NCBI GenBank assembly: GCA_040081715.1
Contig: JBEBFY010000016.1
Coordinates: 18,240-82,239, forward strand
Source: CANKJK01 sp040081715
Lineage (GTDB): Bacteria; Acidobacteriota; Vicinamibacteria; Vicinamibacterales; UBA2999
Length of the DNA stretch: 64,000 nucleotides
Reading direction: 5' to 3'
Under the pieces are notes generated by a model. The model was not told the DNA's origin, did no database searches, and was given only the letters and a program-made list of their open reading frames with translations. Of this stretch, positions 43,279 through 52,197 are shown in pieces; position 1 is the first letter of the stretch; each line of letters opens with the position of its first letter. A program made the translations under genes and the position numbers.

Positions 43279-44589
43279 CTAACCTCGGTTGGCGAACTGG
43301 CGGATTGCCGTGCGCCCGGCGTACTGGGCACGCGAGTCCAGTTCCTCCTCGATGCGCAGGAGCTGGTTGTACTTGGCCGTGCGGTCGCTGCGGCTGGCGG
43401 AGCCAGTCTTGATCTGGCCGGCGCTCGTGCCGACGGCGAGGTCGGCGATGGTGCTGTCCTCGGTTTCGCCCGACCGGTGCGAGATGATGTTCGCGTAGCC
43501 GGCCGCGCGCGCCATGGCGATCGCATCGAGCGTTTCCGACACGGTGCCGATCTGGTTGAGTTTCACCAGGAGCGCGTTGGCGACGCCTTCCTTGATACCC
43601 CGTCCGAGGATCTCCGGGTTGGTCACGAATACGTCGTCACCGACCAGTTGCACGCGGTCACCCATGGCGGCCGCGATCGACTTCCAGCCTTCCCAGTCGG
43701 CTTCCCCGAGGCCGTCCTCGATCGAGATGATGGGGTACTGGCGCACCCAGTCGTCGTACATCCGCACCATCTCGTCGGGCCCGCGTGTGGGTTCGCCGGA
43801 CTTCTTGAAGACGTACTTGCCGTTGCTCCAGAGCTCGCTCGCCGCCACGTCCAGTGCGATGAAGATGTTGCCGCCTGGCGTGTAGCCCGCCTTGGTCACC
43901 GCCTCGAGGACCACGTCCACGGCTTCGCGGTTTGACTTCAGGTTCGGGGCGAACCCGCCTTCATCTCCCACGCCGGTGGAGTGGCCGGCCTTCTTCAGGA
44001 TGCCGCGCAGCGCATGGAAGATCTCGACGCCGGCCCTGAGGCCCTCGGCGAAGGTGGCGGCCCCGACGGGCATCACCATGAATTCCTGCAGGTCCACGCT
44101 GCTGTCGGCATGGGCCCCGCCGTTCAGGATGTTCATCATCGGCACGGGAAGCAGATAGGCCCCCGAGGCCTCCACGCCCCCCAGGTCCCCCAGGTACGCA
44201 TACAGCGGCTTGCCGGCCGCCGCCGCTCCGGCCCGGGCGGTCGCCATGGAGACGCCGAGCAGCGCATTGGCCCCCAGCCGGCCCTTGGTGGGTGTGCCGT
44301 CCAACTGGATGAGCCGCTCGTCGAGCGTGCGCTGGCTGAAGGCCTGGCCCCTGATGGCGGCGCGGATCTCGCCGTTCACGTGGCCGACGGCCTTGCGGAC
44401 ACCCTTGCCGAGGAAGCGGGCGCCGTCGCCATCCCTCAGTTCCAGGGCCTCACGCTCGCCCGTGGACGCCCCGGAGGGGACCGCCGCACGGCCCCGGGCG
44501 CCGCCCTCCAGCTCGATATCCACCTCGACAGTGGGGTTGCCCCGTGAATCCAGAATCTCGCGGGCTTGCACGCCGACGATCTGCTTCAT
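43279..44589 (-). CDS. eno: enolase
   Basis: A 436-residue enolase that dehydrates 2-phosphoglycerate to phosphoenolpyruvate. Start MKQIVGVQAREILDSRGNPT is the family N-terminus. Active-site landmarks are AVPSGASTGEREALELRDGD (mobile loop), GDEGGFAPNLKSN, SIEDGLGEADWEGW, LVGDDVFVTNP (magnesium ligand), VKLNQIGTVSETL (catalytic Lys) and ISHRSGETEDSTIADLAVGT, broken here for length. A GAGAGGTC Shine-Dalgarno sequence precedes the ATG. It forms an operon with gpmA. Confidence 0.97.
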   Translation of the reverse strand: MKQIVGVQAREILDSRGNPTVEVDIELEGGARGRAAVPSGASTGEREALELRDGDGARFLGKGVRKAVGHVNGEIRAAIRGQAFSQRTLDERLIQLDGTPTKGRLGANALLGVSMATARAGAAAAGKPLYAYLGDLGGVEASGAYLLPVPMMNILNGGAHADSSVDLQEFMVMPVGAATFAEGLRAGVEIFHALRGILKKAGHSTGVGDEGGFAPNLKSNREAVDVVLEAVTKAGYTPGGNIFIALDVAASELWSNGKYVFKKSGEPTRGPDEMVRMYDDWVRQYPIISIEDGLGEADWEGWKSIAAAMGDRVQLVGDDVFVTNPEILGRGIKEGVANALLVKLNQIGTVSETLDAIAMARAAGYANIISHRSGETEDSTIADLAVGTSAGQIKTGSASRSDRTAKYNQLLRIEEELDSRAQYAGRTAIRQFANRG

Positions 44590-44688
44590 GTGACCTCTCA
44601 GAAACGAACCTCCGATGTTAACAACGGAGCGGTGCATCCGGCCAAGGAAACCTTCACAATTGAAGAGGCGGAAAGTTCAACATCCGGT

Positions 44689-44718
44689 TTGACTTGCCGT
44701 CAGCGGGGGGCCTATGAT
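44689..44718 (+). promoter_or_regulatory. sigma-70-like promoter upstream of 44791
   Basis: TTGACT (44689-44694) and TATGAT (44713-44718) are 18 bases apart, a near-consensus pair and the best promoter in the window. The gene start is 72 bases downstream and has a GGAG Shine-Dalgarno sequence at 44777, so this gene has an ordinary leader. Confidence 0.65.
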
Positions 44719-44790
44719 CGGCCGTTCAGCTGCCCCGTGGCGGGCCGCGCCTGTTGACCGTATTTCCGTTCATTCTGGAGAGTTTGAGTC

Positions 44791-45783
44791 ATGTTGCTTC
44801 GTCGCCTCGCGGCCTCCCTGACCGCGTTCCTGTTTGTCGCCGGCTTGACCTCCGTGGCCCAGGCCCAGGAGAAGAAGAAAGAGCACAAGCTCACCAAGCA
44901 GGAACAGCAGGATGCGCAGACGCTCCTCAAGCTGGCTGACGCGGGAACCGGGCCTTCCGAGTTGCCCGTGGTCTGGGAACAGCACCACTTCGTGAAGGCG
45001 GCCGACGGCAAGACGTTCGTGCCCTTCACCATCAAAGCCGATACGAAGACAGGGGTGGCGCTCTATGTCCGCGCCGTCAGCAAGGCTGCCCCGGCCGCGC
45101 CTGCCGCGAAGGACGCGAAGGACAAGAAGATCGAGTTCCCCTGGGACGACATCCAGTTCATTGAGGTGGTCACCGACGGCCGCTTCTCGCGCGCGCTGTC
45201 GGTGGCGCCAGGCGACTACGACCTGTATGTGGGCGTCAAGGAGAAGAGCACGGGCAAGAAGGGTGAGGTCACCAGGACCACGCTCCTGAAACGGGATCTG
45301 TCGGTGCCTGACTTCACGAAGCCCGAGCTCAAGATCAGCAGCGTCGTGCTGGCGGAGAACGTCGAAGCCGCGGCGCCGCTCGACATGGAAGCCCAGCGCG
45401 CCAACCCATACACGTTCGCCGGTATGAAGGTCACGCCGTCGCTCGAGGGCAAGTTCGCGAAGGCGGGCGAGCTGAATCTGGTGTTCTGGATCTACGGCGT
45501 GTCGCCGACCTCGATGCAGAAGCCCGACGTGCAGGTCGAGTACTCCTTCAGCCGGAAGACCGGTGAGGAGTGGAAGTACTTCAACAAGACCGCGCCGCAG
45601 ATGCTCAACGGCCAGACCTTCCCGCCGGAGTTCAGCCTGGCGGTGGGGCACCTCGTCACCGGGTCCCTCTCGATCCCGCTGGCGAGCTTCGAGACGGGCG
45701 ACTACCGGTTGGAGATCAAGGTCACCGACAAGGTGTCGAGCAAGTCGATTACCGAGAACGTTTCGTTTAACGTCGGCGCATAG
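44791..45783 (+). CDS. exported hypothetical protein, beta-rich
   Basis: A 330-residue protein with a signal peptide (LAASLTAFLFVAGLTSVAQA) and a Lys-rich start to the mature part (QEKKKEHKLTKQEQQDAQTL). Several segments suggest beta-sandwich domains: FVPFTIKADTKTGVALYVRA, RALSVAPGDYDLYVGVKE, GELNLVFWIYGVSP and GDYRLEIKVTDKVSSKSI. The last domain resembles the bacterial Ig-like end domain of acidobacterial GWxTD-type proteins. It has a strong promoter and may be abundant. Function unknown. Confidence 0.7.
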   Translation: MLLRRLAASLTAFLFVAGLTSVAQAQEKKKEHKLTKQEQQDAQTLLKLADAGTGPSELPVVWEQHHFVKAADGKTFVPFTIKADTKTGVALYVRAVSKAAPAAPAAKDAKDKKIEFPWDDIQFIEVVTDGRFSRALSVAPGDYDLYVGVKEKSTGKKGEVTRTTLLKRDLSVPDFTKPELKISSVVLAENVEAAAPLDMEAQRANPYTFAGMKVTPSLEGKFAKAGELNLVFWIYGVSPTSMQKPDVQVEYSFSRKTGEEWKYFNKTAPQMLNGQTFPPEFSLAVGHLVTGSLSIPLASFETGDYRLEIKVTDKVSSKSITENVSFNVGA

Positions 45784-45836
45784 AGCTCGTCCGCGCTCTC
45801 CGCGCGCGACGGCGGAGCTGGCATGACGGATCTGAA

Positions 45837-47669
45837 ATGACACTGACCCGATTCGCCTCGATCGTCGTATCGAGTGTCACTGTGCTCGTTGTGACAGGCG
45901 GGCCGGGATCTGTTCACGCCGCCTCTCCGGCGGCCGCGCCAGCCCAGCGATCCACACCCGGCACCCGGGTTTCGGCCAACACACTATCCGGCACGGTCAC
46001 CGATGACCGTGGCCGCGGCATCGTCGGTGTCCTGGTGTCGGCGGCCGGCGAGCACACAGCCGTCGCCGTGACGGACGTGACCGGGCGATTTGTCTTCTCC
46101 GGTCTGCCGGCAGGACCGTACCTGATTCGCGTCCACCAGCGCGGCTACGTCCCGACTCGGGCAGAACTCGTTCAGGCATCCGCCGGAGACACCCGCGTGC
46201 CGCCGATCCGGCTGGCCGTGACCGGGACATCGCGGTTGTTGACGGCAGGCGTTGCCGGCGGCGATGCCGCGGCGCTGCCCGAGCCGGATGACCACGATCA
46301 CGGCGAACTCTCGTGGCGGCTGCGTCACCTCCCGAGGGGTGCGTTGGACGAGGTGTCGGCCGGTGTGCGACCCGAGCGCGACGAGACACCCGCCTTCCTC
46401 GACGCCCTGCGCCTGCCGTTCCTGCCGTTCCTCTCCCTCTCGGGTGAGCTGAATCTCCTCACATCGACCTCGATCGACACACCGCAGGATCTCTTCGTGA
46501 ACCGGGCCGCGCCCAACGGCGTGGCGTACCTCACGCTCGCGTCGCCGGCGCCGGGTGGGGAGTGGCGGATGCGTGGCGCGTTGACCGAGGGCGACCTGTC
46601 CGCCTGGATGGCCGCCGGTGCGTACTCGAGAGCTGCGTCGGCCACGCACGCCTACGAGTCCGGAGCCTCTTTCACGCGTCAGCGCTACGACGGCGGCAAC
46701 GCGGCGGCGCTGGCCTCCATTGGCGACGGTGGACGGGTGGCCGGCTCGCTCTATGCCTTCGACCACTGGCGCCTCGGGCGCGCGATGGTCAGCTACGGCG
46801 GCCGCTACGACCGCTACGACTTCCTGCCGTCACGCGGCCTGCTGAGCCCGCGCGCCGACGTGACGCTGGATGCCGGTGGCGGTCTTCGCCTCCGCGGGGC
46901 GATGTCCCTGACGCGCCGGGCGCCGGGCGCCGAAGAGTTTGCCGTGCCCGAGTCGTTCAGCCTCGGCCTGCCACCGGCCCGCACCTTTTCGGCGGTGTCG
47001 AACGACGGCACCTTCCGGACGGAGGGCATCCGCCACTACGAGGCCGAGGTCGAGCAGGCCCTGCCCGGAGCAATCAGCCTCGGCGCGCGGGTGTTTGCCC
47101 AGCGCGTGGACGATCAGATGGTGGCCGTGTTCGGTGTGGACAACCCAGGCGGCGCAGCCTCCAGCACGGGCCACTACTTCGTGGGTGGAGCCGGCGATTA
47201 CACGGCCCGCGGATTCGGGGTGTCGGTGACGAGGCAGATCGGGGAGCACATCTCCGGCTCGGTGGACTATGCCCTGTCGCGGGCCGCGTGGCTGAACGCC
47301 GGCACGGACCGCGCGGCACTCCGTCCGCTGGCGGCCCTGGCGCTGCGCGGGGCACGCGAGCAGGTCAGCGACCTGACCACGTCGGTCAACGCCGAGATTC
47401 CCATGACGGCCACGCGGGTGATTGTCGTCTACCGCATCAGTCAGGCCACGTCGGCGGACGTCGGCACGCCTGACCTCTCGGGACGTCGGTTTGACGTGCA
47501 GATCCAGCAGGCCCTGCCGTTCCTGCGTTTCACTAACGCGGAGTGGGCCGCGCTGCTCGCAATCCAGAACCGCGTCAGGGATGCGCAGTTCCAGCAGTCG
47601 GTATACGACGAGTTGCTGGCGCTGAGGGCGCCGAAGCGGCTGGTCGGAGGACTCACCGTCCGCTTCTAG
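45837..47669 (+). CDS. TonB-receptor-like outer membrane protein with carboxypeptidase-regulatory domain, no plug
   Basis: A 610-residue protein with a signal peptide. Residues about 45-130 form a carboxypeptidase-regulatory-like domain (LSGTVTDDRGRGIVGVLVSA, GRFVFSGLPAGPYLIRVHQR). The rest looks like alternating outer-membrane beta strands (YAFDHWRLGRAMVSYGGRYD, RHYEAEVEQALPGAISLGAR) ending in Phe, the usual outer-membrane sorting residue. The roughly 120-residue plug domain expected between them is not evident. It may be a plug-less porin-like relative of SusC-type receptors. Ends just before a strong terminator. Confidence 0.75.
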   Translation: MTLTRFASIVVSSVTVLVVTGGPGSVHAASPAAAPAQRSTPGTRVSANTLSGTVTDDRGRGIVGVLVSAAGEHTAVAVTDVTGRFVFSGLPAGPYLIRVHQRGYVPTRAELVQASAGDTRVPPIRLAVTGTSRLLTAGVAGGDAAALPEPDDHDHGELSWRLRHLPRGALDEVSAGVRPERDETPAFLDALRLPFLPFLSLSGELNLLTSTSIDTPQDLFVNRAAPNGVAYLTLASPAPGGEWRMRGALTEGDLSAWMAAGAYSRAASATHAYESGASFTRQRYDGGNAAALASIGDGGRVAGSLYAFDHWRLGRAMVSYGGRYDRYDFLPSRGLLSPRADVTLDAGGGLRLRGAMSLTRRAPGAEEFAVPESFSLGLPPARTFSAVSNDGTFRTEGIRHYEAEVEQALPGAISLGARVFAQRVDDQMVAVFGVDNPGGAASSTGHYFVGGAGDYTARGFGVSVTRQIGEHISGSVDYALSRAAWLNAGTDRAALRPLAALALRGAREQVSDLTTSVNAEIPMTATRVIVVYRISQATSADVGTPDLSGRRFDVQIQQALPFLRFTNAEWAALLAIQNRVRDAQFQQSVYDELLALRAPKRLVGGLTVRF

Positions 47670-47691
47670 TCGCGCGGGGCGTGATTCATCG

Positions 47692-47712
47692 GGGCGCGGG
47701 GCGCCCTTTTTT
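47692..47712 (+). terminator. Rho-independent terminator
   Basis: GGGCGC (47692-47697), loop GGG, GCGCCC (47701-47706) and a run of six T (47707-47712). It ends the outer membrane protein gene and insulates the kinase gene that starts at 47771. Confidence 0.85.
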
Positions 47713-47770
47713 CGTCGCTGAAATTCGGGTTCGTCGCCTTGGATGACACATTCGCCTGGTTGAATTCCTG

Positions 47771-50701
47771 ATGCCGCACACAACCGCATACGACGCGAGG
47801 CAGATCGGCCGGCACAACCGGCCGTGGACCGCGCTTGTCGTGTCGGTGGCGACCATCGTCCTGGTCGCGATGGGGCTGGCGAACATCGCGACCCGCGCCA
47901 CGTGGCGTGAGGCCGAGGACGGCGTGTTGTGGACGGGCGGGGCGGACGGCGTCGTGGCGTCGGCGGTGACTCCGCAGGGCCCCGGTGGACGTGCGGGCCT
48001 CTCCGCTGGCGATGTGCTCCTGTCGCTCAATGGCCAGGCGGTTCGCCAACCCGAGGACGTCGTCAGCGTTCACCACGCCTCCCAACCTGGCGTCCGCGCG
48101 GAATACGCCGTGCTGCGGCCCGGTGCCCGCGAGGTGCTCACTGTCACGCTCGACACCGTGCCGGCCGGGCGGGTCGCGGTGTACTTCTGCCTGGCCGCCG
48201 TCGGGCTCTTCACGCTCCTGATCGGTGCGGCCGTTCGTCTGCGCCGTCCGCAGGACCCGGCCACGCTCCACTTCTACTGGCTGACTGTCGCCTTCTTCGG
48301 CGTGTTCGCGTTCTCGTTCAGCGGCCGGCTCGACCGCCTGGACTGGGCGTTCTACTGGGCCGATCGCGTCGCCCTCCTCCTGCTGCCGCCGCTCTTCCTG
48401 CACTTCGCGCTGGTGTTTCCGTCGCGGCCCGGCTGGTTCCGGGTGGCACGGTGGCGCGCCCTGTTCCACGTGAGCTACGTCCCGGCGTTCCTCCTCGGGG
48501 GACTGCTCATCGTGACGATGGCCGCCGGTCCCGGCGCCGGACCCGGCGCCGACGCGAACTTCGACCGCCAGTTGGCGTGGCTGGGGCGCGCGCTGTACCT
48601 GCACCTTGCGGCGTATCTCGTGATCGGCGTCGGCGTGTTCGTGACCAGCCTCCTGGGTCAGCAGACGCCGACGGCGCGACGCCAGCTTCGCTGGATCGGC
48701 TGGGGCACGGCCCTCGGCGGCCTGCCGTTCGCGGCCAGCCATGCGCTGCCGCTGGCGCTCGGGTTCACGCCTGCGCCGTGGACGGAACTGCTGGCACTGC
48801 CCCTCGGGCTGGCCCCCGTCACGTACGCGTGCGCCATCGCCCGGTACCGCCTGATGGACGTCGAGGTCATCGTCAAGCGGTCGCTGGTCTACGTGGTGGC
48901 CGTGGCCGCCATCGTGGCCGTCTACGCCGCCCTGCTGCAGGGCGTGGACCACGTGCACGTGGGAGGCGCGACCGCTCACGAGTGGCTAACGGCGCTGGGC
49001 GCGGCGCTGGTGGCCGTGCTGCTGGCGCCGCCGATCAAGGCCGCGGCGCAGGCGGCGTTCGAGCGGGCGTTCTATCGCGGCCGGCTGGACTATCGCCGTG
49101 CCCTCGTGGGGTTTGCACGAGACCTCAACAGTGACCTTGACCTCAAGCGGCTGGCCGGGCGGCTCGTGACCCGCGTGTCCGAGACGTTGCAGGTGGACCG
49201 CATGGCGCTGATGCTGCTGAGCGACGACGGCCGGTCGCTCACGGCCTTCCACGAAGAGGGGGCCGCGGCGCAGGAGCCCCCGGTGTCGCTCGGCCTCGAG
49301 TCCTCGATGGGCCGCGCCCTGGCTGCCGGTCAGGTGATTTCGCTCGATGACCCCGTCGCCGTCGCGCGCTTCCCGGTGGAAGACATCGACGCCTGGCGCG
49401 ACTGCGGGCTGTACTACTTCGTGCCCTGCGTGGCCGCCGACGGCATCACCGCCGCGCTGGCGCTCGGGCAGCGGGAGTCGGCGGAGCTGCTGTCGAGTGA
49501 GGACCTCACGCTGCTGGTCACGGTGGCGGGCCAGATCGCGACGGCCCTTGAGAACGCGCGGCTCTACCGGCAGTTGCAGACCAAAGCCGCCGAGCTGGAC
49601 CGGCTGCGGGAATTCAACGAGGGCATCGTCGAGTCGCTCGAGAGCGGCCTGTTCGTGCTGGACCTCGACGAGCGGGTGGTGAGTTGGAACCAGGCGCTGG
49701 CCGCCATGTACGGCGTGCCGCGGGAGCGCGCGGTGGGTCTGCGGCTTGGCGAGCTGTTTGACGCGCCGCTGGTGGATGCCGTCCGGGCGGCCCGGGCGGA
49801 ATCACCGGTCGGCGCGGTGCTGAGCCGCGTGCCCCTCGCCACGCGGCAGGCCGCAGGAGACCTTCGCCTGCTCGTGAATGTGACGGTGGTGCCGCTGCGT
49901 CCGCTCGGTGGTGTGGCGGTTCCGCAGGGCACGCTGGTGCTCATCGAGAACGTGACCGGCCGCGCACGGCTGGAGGAGCAGCTCCAGATCTCCGAGAAGA
50001 TGGCGTCCATCGGCCTGCTGGCCGCCGGCGTCGCGCACGAAGTCAACACGCCGCTGACCGGCATCTCCAGCTTCACGCAGATGCTGCTCGAAGGCGCCGA
50101 CCCCGGCGACCCCCGCACGGTGATGCTGGAGAAGATCGAGAAGCAGACCTTCCGCGCCTCGCGCATCGTGAACTCGCTGCTGAGCCTCGCCCGGCGTGGC
50201 GGCAGCCCGGCCGACAAGGGGCCGGTCGACCTGAACCGGGTCATTGGCGACGTCCTGGCGCTCCTCGAGCACCAGCTCGCCCAGAGCCGGATCACCGTCC
50301 GCCGGGACCTGACGGAGACACCGCTCGTGGTGGTCGGCGCCGAGTACCAGTTGCAGCAGGTGCTGCTGAACCTGGTGCTGAATGCCCGGGACGCCATGCC
50401 CAGCGGCGGCTGGCTCTCGCTCGGAACCCGATGCGCTGGCGGCTTGGCCGTCGTGGACGTCTCCGACACCGGCGCGGGGATTCGTCCGGAGCACCTGGCC
50501 CGCATCTACGATCCGTTCTTCACCACCAAGAGCGGCGCCCAGGGCACGGGCCTTGGGCTCTCGATCGCCTACGGCATCGTGCAGGACCACGCGGGTACGA
50601 TCGCCTGCGCGAGCACCGAAGGCCAGGGGACCCGCTTCACCATCAGTCTGCCCGAGGTTCGCGAGGGACACGGCGCCACGTCCACGAGGGCCGCTCGATG
50701 A
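47771..50701 (+). CDS. membrane sensor histidine kinase (PDZ-like, multi-TM, GAF, PAS)
   Basis: A 976-residue kinase. Domains in order: membrane helix (about 20-42); PDZ-like domain (about 55-120, GGRAGLSAGDVLLSLNGQ); six or seven membrane helices (about 135-400); a GAF domain (about 430-600, RVSETLQVDRMALMLLSDDG); a PAS domain (about 615-720, GLFVLDLDERVVSWNQAL); and a HisKA/HATPase core with GVAHEVNTPLTGISSF (phospho-His), LVLNARDAMPSGG, DTGAGI and GTGLGLSIAYGI. It probably senses a membrane or periplasmic cue and phosphorylates the regulator encoded next, overlapping by 4 bases. Confidence 0.92.
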   Translation: MPHTTAYDARQIGRHNRPWTALVVSVATIVLVAMGLANIATRATWREAEDGVLWTGGADGVVASAVTPQGPGGRAGLSAGDVLLSLNGQAVRQPEDVVSVHHASQPGVRAEYAVLRPGAREVLTVTLDTVPAGRVAVYFCLAAVGLFTLLIGAAVRLRRPQDPATLHFYWLTVAFFGVFAFSFSGRLDRLDWAFYWADRVALLLLPPLFLHFALVFPSRPGWFRVARWRALFHVSYVPAFLLGGLLIVTMAAGPGAGPGADANFDRQLAWLGRALYLHLAAYLVIGVGVFVTSLLGQQTPTARRQLRWIGWGTALGGLPFAASHALPLALGFTPAPWTELLALPLGLAPVTYACAIARYRLMDVEVIVKRSLVYVVAVAAIVAVYAALLQGVDHVHVGGATAHEWLTALGAALVAVLLAPPIKAAAQAAFERAFYRGRLDYRRALVGFARDLNSDLDLKRLAGRLVTRVSETLQVDRMALMLLSDDGRSLTAFHEEGAAAQEPPVSLGLESSMGRALAAGQVISLDDPVAVARFPVEDIDAWRDCGLYYFVPCVAADGITAALALGQRESAELLSSEDLTLLVTVAGQIATALENARLYRQLQTKAAELDRLREFNEGIVESLESGLFVLDLDERVVSWNQALAAMYGVPRERAVGLRLGELFDAPLVDAVRAARAESPVGAVLSRVPLATRQAAGDLRLLVNVTVVPLRPLGGVAVPQGTLVLIENVTGRARLEEQLQISEKMASIGLLAAGVAHEVNTPLTGISSFTQMLLEGADPGDPRTVMLEKIEKQTFRASRIVNSLLSLARRGGSPADKGPVDLNRVIGDVLALLEHQLAQSRITVRRDLTETPLVVVGAEYQLQQVLLNLVLNARDAMPSGGWLSLGTRCAGGLAVVDVSDTGAGIRPEHLARIYDPFFTTKSGAQGTGLGLSIAYGIVQDHAGTIACASTEGQGTRFTISLPEVREGHGATSTRAAR

Positions 50702-52170
50702 TCGCGCCCGGCAGCCTCGGTTCGATCCTCGTTGTGGACGACGAGGAGATCATGCGCGAGGTCCTCGAGACGCTCCTGACCCGGGAAGGGTATCGCGTGC
50801 ACCTGGCGGCGACGGCGGCCGAGGGGCTGGAGCTGGCCAGGACCGTTCCGCTCGACGCCGTGCTGCTCGACGTCATGCTTCCTGACATGGGCGGATTGCA
50901 GGTGCTCGAGGAACTCCGGAAGCTCGACGAAGAGCTGCCGGTGATGATGGTGACGGCCTTCGCGTCTGTCGAAAGCGCGATCGCCGCGATGAAGCGGGGC
51001 GCATTCGACTACATCAGCAAGCCATTCAAGAACGACGAAGTGCTGGTGGTGCTCAGGAACGCGGTCGAGCGCCGCCGGCTGGTGGCGGAGAACACCGCGC
51101 TCCGCCAGCACCTGCAGGCGCAGGCGCCGAGGTTTGCCGGCATCATCGGGCGCAGCAGCCGCATGCGGCAGGTGTTCAACCTGGTCATCCAGGCCGCGCC
51201 GAGCCGCTCGACGATTCTGGTGACCGGTGAGAGCGGGACGGGCAAGGAACTGGTGGCGCGGGCCGTGCACCTAAATTCGCCCAGGGCCGAGCGTGCGTTC
51301 ATCACGGTCAACTCGGGCAATCTGCCGTCGGACCTGCTGGAGTCTACCCTCTTCGGTCACGTCAAGGGCGCCTTCACCGGTGCCGTGTACCCGAAGAAGG
51401 GACTCTGCGACCTCGCGGACAAGGGCTCGATCTTCTTCGATGAGATCGGCAACATCCCGCTCGAGACCCAGGCCAAGCTGCTGCGCGTGATGCAGGAACG
51501 CGAGTTCATGCGACTAGGCGGCACCGAGACGATCAAGGTTGATGTCCGCATCGTGGCCGCCACCAACTGCGATCTCAAGCGGATGGTGGAAGAGGGCCGG
51601 TTCCGGGAGGACCTGTACTACCGGCTGCACGTGATCAATGTGTATCTGCCGCCCCTCCGCGAGCGGAAGGACGACATCCCGCTGCTCGCGCAGCACTTCC
51701 TGGAGAAGTACCGCGAAGAGAACCAGCGCGGCACTCTGGACCTTGATCCGGCTGCCCTGGATCAGCTCATGGCCTACGACTGGCCGGGCAACGTGCGCGA
51801 ACTGGAGAACGTGATCGAGCGCGCCGTGGTGCTGGCGACCGGGTCCCGCATCGGCCCCGACCTGATTCCGGATCACGTCCGCCAGTCCGCGGCGTTCGAG
51901 ATCCCACAGTTCGTCCTGCCCCCGGAAGGGCTGTCCCTCAAGGACGTCGTAGCCGACCTGGAGCGGCGGTTGATCGAAACCACGCTGGAAGCGACGGGCG
52001 GCGTGCAGAAGCGGGCCGCCGAGATGCTGCGGGTGAAGCCGACCACCCTCAACGAGATGATGAAGCGGCACGACATCCGTCCGCGACGCAAGCGTTCCGA
52101 TGCGGAAGCGGGGACGACGGCGCACCCGCTTCGGACCGCTCGCATGGTCGGTGCCCTCGACCCTGAATAG
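50698..52170 (+). CDS. sigma-54-dependent response regulator, NtrC family
   Basis: A 490-residue regulator. The receiver domain has VVDDEE, the phospho-acceptor Asp in VLLDVMLPDMGG, and the Lys of YISKPF. The AAA+ domain has Walker A GESGTGKE, the sigma-54 contact loop KGAFTGAV, FFDEIGN and the arginine-finger region REDLYYRLHV. The C-terminus is a Fis-type helix-turn-helix (GGVQKRAAEMLRVKPTTLNE). It would activate sigma-54 promoters when phosphorylated by the kinase upstream. I did not find a clear -24/-12 promoter in the window, so its targets are unknown. Confidence 0.94.
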   Translation: MIAPGSLGSILVVDDEEIMREVLETLLTREGYRVHLAATAAEGLELARTVPLDAVLLDVMLPDMGGLQVLEELRKLDEELPVMMVTAFASVESAIAAMKRGAFDYISKPFKNDEVLVVLRNAVERRRLVAENTALRQHLQAQAPRFAGIIGRSSRMRQVFNLVIQAAPSRSTILVTGESGTGKELVARAVHLNSPRAERAFITVNSGNLPSDLLESTLFGHVKGAFTGAVYPKKGLCDLADKGSIFFDEIGNIPLETQAKLLRVMQEREFMRLGGTETIKVDVRIVAATNCDLKRMVEEGRFREDLYYRLHVINVYLPPLRERKDDIPLLAQHFLEKYREENQRGTLDLDPAALDQLMAYDWPGNVRELENVIERAVVLATGSRIGPDLIPDHVRQSAAFEIPQFVLPPEGLSLKDVVADLERRLIETTLEATGGVQKRAAEMLRVKPTTLNEMMKRHDIRPRRKRSDAEAGTTAHPLRTARMVGALDPE

Positions 52171-52197
52171 GGGCGCCGTCGTGCGGCCGCCGCGAGT

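Noticed and set aside
44774..44790. GGAGAGTTTGAG resembling the 5' end of 16S rRNA
   Set aside because: The similarity stops after about 10 bases; it is the Shine-Dalgarno region of the gene at 44791.
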